From NCBI RefSeq assembly GCF_000182565.1, contig NW_015971562.1:1-64000 (forward strand): a DNA stretch of 64,000 nt, read 5' to 3'. A model generated the notes under the pieces. The model searched no databases and had not been told where the DNA came from. It was given only the letters and a program-made list of their open reading frames with translations. Both the position numbers and the translations under genes were made by a program. How positions within the stretch are numbered: the first letter of the stretch is position 1; each line of letters starts with the position of its first letter. Below are positions 57,101-64,000 of the stretch, in pieces. The stretch comes from Spizellomyces punctatus DAOM BR117 (taxonomy: Eukaryota > Chytridiomycota > Chytridiomycetes > Spizellomycetales > Spizellomycetaceae).

Positions 57101-60100
57101 GAGGAGCTGGAATGTGTACTCTCGGAGAAGCTCCGTTTGGAGAATGGTTGTTTGGCATTTATCAAAGGACTGCATTGAACCCAGTCAGTACGTTTCCAAA
57201 AAGAAAAGTAATTGATTCCGTCATACCGCTTGCGCGATGCGGTTAAAGTCAAAATCCACAGTTGCAGTGACCATTTCGTCGCGGAGTAATAGAGCTGTTG
57301 TCGGAGACGAACTCAGCTACGTCTTATAATTAGCAGTTTTCTCATCCCGGCAAGAACTTACGAATGCTTGCATTTCCCTTTGCTCCAATTCTGTGATACA
57401 ACCTGACCGCCGGGACGAGGATCCTCATCTTATATGTTCTAAAGAATTCTCCTAGTTGTTCCTCTGTCTGAAGTCAACCTATCAGTAAACTCATTCGGAC
57501 CACGAGAGATAAAGAAGCCCACTACCTTAATACCATCCGGCAATAAAACTCTTAAATAAGTCCGTCGCAGAGCCAAAAGCTTTAAGCCGGTCAGCAGAAA
57601 ATCGCTTTGCATTTTATTCACTTCCTCGGCGTTTTCTCCAAAGTTCAGTAATGTGGCCTGAAAGAATTCGTCCAGGCACTCTTCCAGATCCAATACTTTT
57701 TTGTCGCAGACTCGTTTTGTTTTATCGTCAAGTGTAATAAAAATGTACGGGCTTGGATAGGGCGTGCGACGAAGGGATATATCTACCTGTAAACAAGCCA
57801 GCAATGTGAGCCCTTCGTACTGTTTCTACAAGTACGCTCTGTTATATACCCGCGATATCGCCGCTAGGACTTTAAAAGACGGTTGCTCGACAAGATTGAC
57901 CAGATTCAAAATCCGGTCATGATGAGAAAGTAGGACACCGTGTGCCTCTGGTCGCTAAAATAGATACAGTTTTGTCTTTCAGCAGGTATTTTTCTCTTTT
58001 CAAAAGTACTCAACAAGCTACCCACAAGATTCATTCCAATTGTATACATCGAGCTGGCCAAAGCCAACCGCAATTTCAGAATCCAAAGTTGCCATTTTGA
58101 TAGCAAGTATGTCTCAATCCTCGTAAACTCCGCCTGGGGTCCTTGATAAGACAAGTCCTTTTTGAAAGCATTGATTGCATTTACAACATAATCTGCCTCC
58201 CTAACTTGCCGCACTGTGCGCAAACAATCAGATAAGGGTAGCCGCGAGGAATAGCATACAAGTCGCATGTTTACCTTGCGCTGCATATCGCCGATTATCC
58301 TGCAACAGATGCGCAAAGACACCGACAAAGAGGAAGAGGTCGAAAATGGTAGATTGTATGGAAAGAGCTCGTCGAAAGATTTGTGCGTTGCGATAGACTT
58401 TCTGAGAAAGCTCGATTGTTCCTTTAATGGCCTTTTCTGATTGATTTGGGATCATCTGAAATAGAAATTCATGAAAATGTGTCTGCAGGAGGGCGCTGGC
58501 GGTAAGCTTACAATGATTTCCGTCAAATAAGGTAAATGCCACAGTTTGCAAATCTTCTCCGTCCCCGTCAAGTCTGTATGGACAACGTCCTGAATTTGTA
58601 CGGTTTCCATGCTGAGTTTAGCTGGATCGATCTCTGCTTCTGCTGTCCCCTTCTCCTGGTCTGTTTAGCATGCGCCGTTCAGTTTGCTAGGCATTGGGCT
58701 AAACATTCATTCTCAACGGATGAAGACTCACTTGCAAAGAAATCAAAGTGTCTCTTTACTTTAGATGTACGGAAGAGTAGTTTCCCGTACGTCGTGCTGA
58801 GGACAGTGTTGCGGAATTCATTTATGGACTTTGCGTATTCTGCTCGCTCGCATTCTTCGAGAGCAATTTCAACCATATTGGAGAAGTACCATTCGATCAA
58901 AGAATGCTAAAAGATAACTTGAGTAAAATAGCTTGTATAATGTACACAGGAGGATGTAATATGGTACCTTGGTGTCCACCATTGCTGCTTCGCGTTCTTC
59001 ATCAGAAAAATCGGGGCGCGTGTGTATCTTGTACCTACATAAGGTACCTCAGTTATTGCGATATATATGACATTTTCATGCGTTGATACGTACAATCGTC
59101 CATACTCTGATAGCAGTATCTTGCGCAGGGCTTTCTTCTTTGGCACAACTGTGGTTACCAACAGTCTATAATCGACATCAAAGCCTTGTTGGGCGGCATC
59201 AGCATTGTTGTATCGTTGTGGTGAGCGCCGACCGGACGCAGGGGTCTGTAATTCAGTTTATGATGCGTTCAATTTTCTCATCAATCTCTTCAGTACTAAA
59301 GGCATACCTTTGCTTTTTCAACTTTCACTGCTTCCCCCTCAAATAGGAGTTTGGCATGCAACTCTCCCAAGAGCATGTCATGCATCTCGACCGCACCCAT
59401 ATGCCAATTCTTCTCTACCAATTGAACTTTTAAACTTGTCCGAAGTTGCTTGATGCCATCAGGTTTCATCGCTGTCTGTATCCCCGGCAGGCTCGCCAGG
59501 TCGAAGGCGCCTTTAGCTGTCGTGGTCGTGGTAGCGGTGCCTATCGTGTCGTCGAGTTCAACAATAGCCAAGGGTCCGAAACGAAGTAAAGACATGGAGG
59601 ATTGCCAAGTGGCGTCTCCACGATCGTCTTCGCTGTCCTGCGAGCTTCCTGTCGGCATACTGTGGCCATTATCATGCTTATCAGCATATTCTTCTTCATA
59701 ATCATCCTAGATCATCATTGAAGTCAATCGCGGGTCTCCCCTGACGAACTAAAGTCAAGTATATCACCTCAACAGCTGTATTATCCGCCATATCTGGCGA
59801 ATCAAATCGGAGTGAATTCAGTCTCCCGGTGAACGCAGCTTTATTGACTCCCATCTGAGGAAACTGCAATTCGTAAATCTTCCTCAAATACTCTGTTACG
59901 CAAAGATGAGTCTAAACAGACTCCAGCCAACTGAAACTACTACCATATCTTACCCGTTCCCAGCCAAGCAAAGTATAGCCGCTCTCTCATGACCAATAAT
60001 TTCACGAACCGTTGGCATATCTCCAGCCCCTTATTTTTAAACCCTGTATCCGTAAATGGCGTTAAAGCGGCCGCATAGATACTCAGCCCTTTATCTCGTT

Positions 60101-63100
60101 CGTTGGTTTCGTATGGGGTATAATGGTCCGTGAGTAATATGTCAGGTAAGAGGGGATTCTCCAGCCAAGTTTCTGCGTCGAGTTGCCCTATGAGACGTTT
60201 TCCACGAAGTTGAGGGATTTTGAAAGAATGGTCCGAAAGGCATTGCCAAGTGTGCTGTAAATGATGGTCAAGTCAACAGCCAATTTCATCATTGTACTCT
60301 GATAACTTACATAAAGCGATTTCCAAACAGTGCATTCAACAACCTGCCGGTTGAAAGACTGCGTGATCCTCCCATTGCTTTTATCCAGGCCCATCGTTTT
60401 TCCCTGCACTAAAAGCCCTTCGATAACTCTTCCCATCTCATTGCACGCAGTCTTTGCCGCATCATAGACATCAATTATGATATCCATTGTTGGAATCATT
60501 TCCGTCATGTTAACAATGACGCCGGCGTGATGCATCGTGACAGTTTGCTTTTCATTTTCTAACGCCATTTTAGTATGAATAACGATCTTTCAAAGGAAGC
60601 ACCTTAAACTAACCATCCAGCAAAGGCAATCCAGCCACTACCGGACTCTCTATTGGCCTTTTTATTCCAAATCCCATCGTCTCGGGTATGGCAACATCGT
60701 CCGCACTGTCGCTTGCATCGCTTTCCCGCGCAGCTGTCGGATCAACGCGGGCAAAATATCGTTTGACCCATTCCCGATATCTCTCAACACCGTCTTTTAT
60801 CATCGGGAGAACGGTTTGAGCGTGAATTTGCAGCATTTTTGTCGCAACCGCGTAAAAGCGAGAAAAGTAGGGCGACTAGGTAGATTTGTTTTAAGTCAGA
60901 TGTGAATGAACAATATGTCCTGGATAACACTTACACTGAAATCGAAATTGGGACGAATATGCATCAAGTCTGTAATAATTTGCGCTATACGCTGGATGCG
61001 GCATGGATCACGAGTGTGTTCATATACCTCCATATACGCATTAACGAGCTGTAGATGCGTTCCATTAGCTGATTGTCCACAAGTGGGTACATGAACAAGG
61101 ATCTTTCTCACCTCCATCTTTGCAAATTGAAATTTAACCTCATGGTCATACAGTTCCAATAAAAGTTGAGCACGGTCGAGGTTAGGGCTCCGGAAGGTAT
61201 AGCTGCCTTCCAAAAAGTCCGCTAATCCATAGTGTACGAGTCTTAATGCGCTTGTTGAGACGCTTGAAGGAAGATGTGAACGAACCTTTCCGCTCAGACA
61301 TTTTAAACCGCATCTCATCTTCATATTTTCGATCAGATTCTATGCCACTATCTGTTGGTTCGGGTGTGGACTGCCTGCCCTCATCGACTGGGCCGTAATT
61401 AATGTATAAGGTTGCTGCTTTCAAAAGTGTTGTTTCGAGTGTCTTTAGATCATCCACCGCAACATCTGCCACAAGGCGCTTTGCTTGATCAACGCTGGTC
61501 ACAGCAAACAGTTGAAAGATGACAAACCCAGCTCACCGTAAACAAAAGGAATCCCGCGATGATCCCTTATTATCACCACACCGTCAACAAGTCCCCTAAT
61601 ATCTTCAGTTCCACTTCCATCCTTTTCATTGGGACCACGTCCACTCCCACTGGCAGCACTATTCGGTCGCTCGCTAGATGCATCTGGCATGTCAAACAGC
61701 TCCTGTTGATGCCACATGTGCGTGATCAAAGCTGCTGTGGCCAGTACGTTCGGGCGCTCTTTTTCTCCCTTGGCAGAGTCTGTCACCTCAACCTTAACCC
61801 GAGCCTTGGTCTTTTTCCAATCAAGGTTAATACGTTTCTCAATTGAGCGGAAGAAATTGAGTTGAGAGAGCAATGATGTACGAAGATCCCTGAGGCGAAT
61901 ATGTCGAAGTTGGAGGAAAGAAAATATTTCATGTTCGGAAAAAAGGGTAGATATCGTGGGATCGCCATCTGTTCGTTTGGAGTCCGTCCCAGTGATTTCC
62001 TGTTCGACTTTGCGCATTTCTACATTGGAGCGCAAGATAAGGCCAAACGCATGTTTCTTTCCGTCCAATACCCGGAAATCTTTTGGTAGCTCCATATCTC
62101 TCGGGTCAGGAACCTTCATTCCCAATTCGAATGGCTTTCCTCCTGCTATTGTCCCTCCAGATGCGAGGGCGGGCATAGTCATTCCATCGCCAGCGTGGTT
62201 CTCTTGGAGTTGATCGGACTGTTGTTGTGGCTCATGGGCAGATGAAGGACGGGACAATGTAACTCCAGGAGAGGACTGACTGGTCGATGAAGTTTCGAAA
62301 ACTCGTCGTGCGGCTTCACGTAGCCGACTCACAACAGATTCCAAATCGTTTGAAGCTATCAAATCATGTTCGTACCGTAGCTCAAAGTCCACGTCTCTAC
62401 GCTATAACATGGATTCGACTCATGTCAGCTGGACTGTAGAATGATCTGGGGCATATCAAACCTACCTGGCGCAGAAAATCAAACTGGGATTCTTGCCACC
62501 CTTCAAACTCTGGATAAAACGCCACGTCGCGGATCCAGTCGGCATATCGCAACCGGGGAGCATTTGGGTCTAAAGCAATTCGGAGATGTGATTATCATGT
62601 TTTCCCGGATACAGACGACATAATTTGGTGCATACTTTTGAATCCTGGATGTAAATTCAATCCCGCCAAAGCCGCAAGCGAAGCCTTTGAATCGTGTACA
62701 GACGCAGACCCTTGTTGCGCACTCGGCAATCCAGCGGGTGCTGCACTTCCCACCCTCTGCTCAGATGGAGCAGTTTCACCATCAGAAATGATGCCAATAA
62801 CATCATACGGTGGGAAAGATATCTCGGCTGTTTGCCGCCGAAAGGCTTCAGAAAACTTTGAATCTACTTCGTACGCAAATGGCCGGCCATCTTCGCGCGA
62901 GATGGGGGTTTCGAGGTTCCAGTACGCAACGAGTAGATCGAATTCGGTCAGAAAGTCTTCAATTCGCGGAGTCTTGACGGGCGGGTTTTCAATATAACTA
63001 GTGTCAAATGAAAAGCAAATCAACGAGCCGCTCAGTCAGACCAATCTCCTCTGATCGCAATGCTTAACCCTACTTGTTTATGCCCTCCAAAATATTCAAG

Positions 63101-64000
63101 GTCTCCAAAACTCCCTGTGAAGGCTTGGCTTCGTTCACCAGTCGGTAATCCTTGATAAGTTGAACCCGGTCGCTGTGCACGAGCATCTTTTTGAGCATGA
63201 GCGGGAGATTTGATCGTGCGGGGTTTACGCAACGCGTACTAGTCTTTAGACTTTTGGGTATCCCTTACCTTGGCTCTTTGAATGAACATTTCAACGTGTT
63301 TTCGGGCAGCTATGGTTGAGATTGACCAACGGAGGAAGACTACAAAATCACTGATGTCGAATAAAGGATCGGTGCCGAGCTCATTTGGGCCAAAAGGTGG
63401 CGATGGGGCTTCTGTTGCCGACTTTGTGGATCCCGCTGCTTCTCCACCTTGCTGTTCTCCCCCCGCCATTTTGGTGCTCTGTCTTCCTTGACTGGCGGCC
63501 GTCTTTCCCACCGCTGTTGTCTTTGGACGGGTATTTTGTAAAATACCTCGACGTTCGCGCTCGATTCGTTCCGCCTCAGCTCTCGCCTGGAATTTAAAAT
63601 GTCAATGTTACTCTCTCCTATTCGCTTGGTGCAAGACGCCTTTACCTCCTCCTCCCGCGCACGGCGTTGCTGTCCCTCGTGAGCGTCCGCTAGCCTCTCA
63701 TATCTGCTGACTGCATCTGTGTACTCAGCTTGCAACCACTCTTGATATCTTTGAAAGGTGGTGAAAAACGTTGCAATGTCATAGGACGTACGACCTGGTA
63801 AACCAAACTCATTAGTGACGTGTCTTCCATTGCCCATGATAGGTTGAACGTACAGAATCTGCTCCATCTGGATAACAAAAGCGCGTTCTCTTCTACTAGC
63901 TGCGTTGCCTTTTCCTTGTAAAAAGTCATCAACAGCAGAAATAACTTGTCGGATGTGAGCTCGGCGTCAACATTCCAGTAACTGTCGAGCTATGTCATGT
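54137..64000 (-). CDS. CCDC162: CCDC162-like giant coiled-coil protein, 5' end outside window
   Basis: Cilium/flagellum-linked protein whose family is largely restricted to species with motile cilia; exact role unknown. The gene enters at the right edge and is cut into about 30 short-intron exons encoding roughly 2,600 residues. First exon in view: WNVDAELTSDKL then ENALLLSRWSRFC, joined across intron 63853-63795 to RTSYDIATFFTTFQRYQEWLQ, as in animal CCDC162. Further matches are FSFLQLRHIRLRDLR, LNFFRSIEKRI (61.8 kb) and VNAYMEVYEHTRDPCRIQRIAQIITDLM (61.0 kb). The middle is helical; the last third (54.4-56.9 kb) has long coiled coils (for example MEINVLRNRFSEYRVNTFQE) and a Ser/Pro-rich tail. 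Two predicted introns at about 54.41 and 54.30 kb lead to the TAG at 54137. The ORF otherwise stops at 54425, so the last about 70 codons are inference. Confidence 0.82.

Noticed and set aside
63340-63932. Frameshift or pseudogene at the right edge, where two frames each look coding
   Set aside because: A 59 bp GT-AG intron (63795-63853) joins RWSRFC to RTSYDIATFF in phase, matching the family, so no frameshift is needed.

Overview
This looks like a 64 kb piece of a nuclear genome from a flagellated (zoosporic) fungus, most likely a chytrid. Genes are interrupted by short GT-AG introns, mostly 55-75 bp. A TTAGGG-type telomeric tract is present. A fungal Golgi protein (TVP18) sits in the same window as a very long cilium-linked coiled-coil gene (CCDC162 type) and an animal-type sn-1 diacylglycerol lipase. 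This combination fits an early-diverging fungus that keeps a flagellum. The species is not identified. Most exon structures were worked out by hand from splice sites, reading phase and family conservation.

Layout. 1-345: a 124 bp flank, then about 36 CCCTAA units. The tract abuts, and cuts off, a minus-strand reading frame (338-982). 1.1-3.3 kb: no convincing gene, except the likely leader of the next gene. 3.3-12.3 kb, all plus strand: S-adenosylmethionine decarboxylase proenzyme, translation release factor eRF1, and a MYND-finger protein with a possible myristoylation signal. 12.3-15.6 kb: long AT-rich intergenic stretch. 15.7-17.1 kb: a C2H2 transcription factor (+), convergent with a divergent Hsp70 (-, 17.9-20.5 kb) that has lost its ATPase residues. 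20.5-23.3 kb: intergenic, with a 159 bp tandem duplication.

23.3-28.7 kb, plus strand: a small Ser-rich ORF behind a TATA box, the ribosome-biogenesis factor UTP6, and a farnesylated type I DnaJ (YDJ1 type). 30.1-32.6 kb, minus strand: a small SAM-methyltransferase-like protein and a secreted MINPP-type histidine phosphatase. 34.2-38.0 kb: TVP18 (+), convergent with the diacylglycerol lipase (-). 38.8-45.3 kb, plus strand: three consecutive membrane-protein genes, two unrecognised and one SLC4/BOR1-type transporter. 45.7-53.3 kb, minus strand: an unknown 265-aa protein, a seven-helix receptor with rhodopsin-class marks, and a divergent PPM/PP2C phosphatase with a huge acidic tail. 54.1-64.0 kb, minus strand: the CCDC162-like gene, whose 5' end lies outside the window.

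There is no operon logic. Most genes are housekeeping: translation termination, rRNA processing, protein folding, polyamine synthesis and Golgi function. The less ordinary content is the telomere-truncated gene, the presumably ATPase-dead Hsp70, the lipid-signalling lipase and the 7TM receptor within about 11 kb of each other, the PPM protein with its long tail, and the flagellar giant. No mobile element, CRISPR array, tRNA or rRNA gene was recognised.
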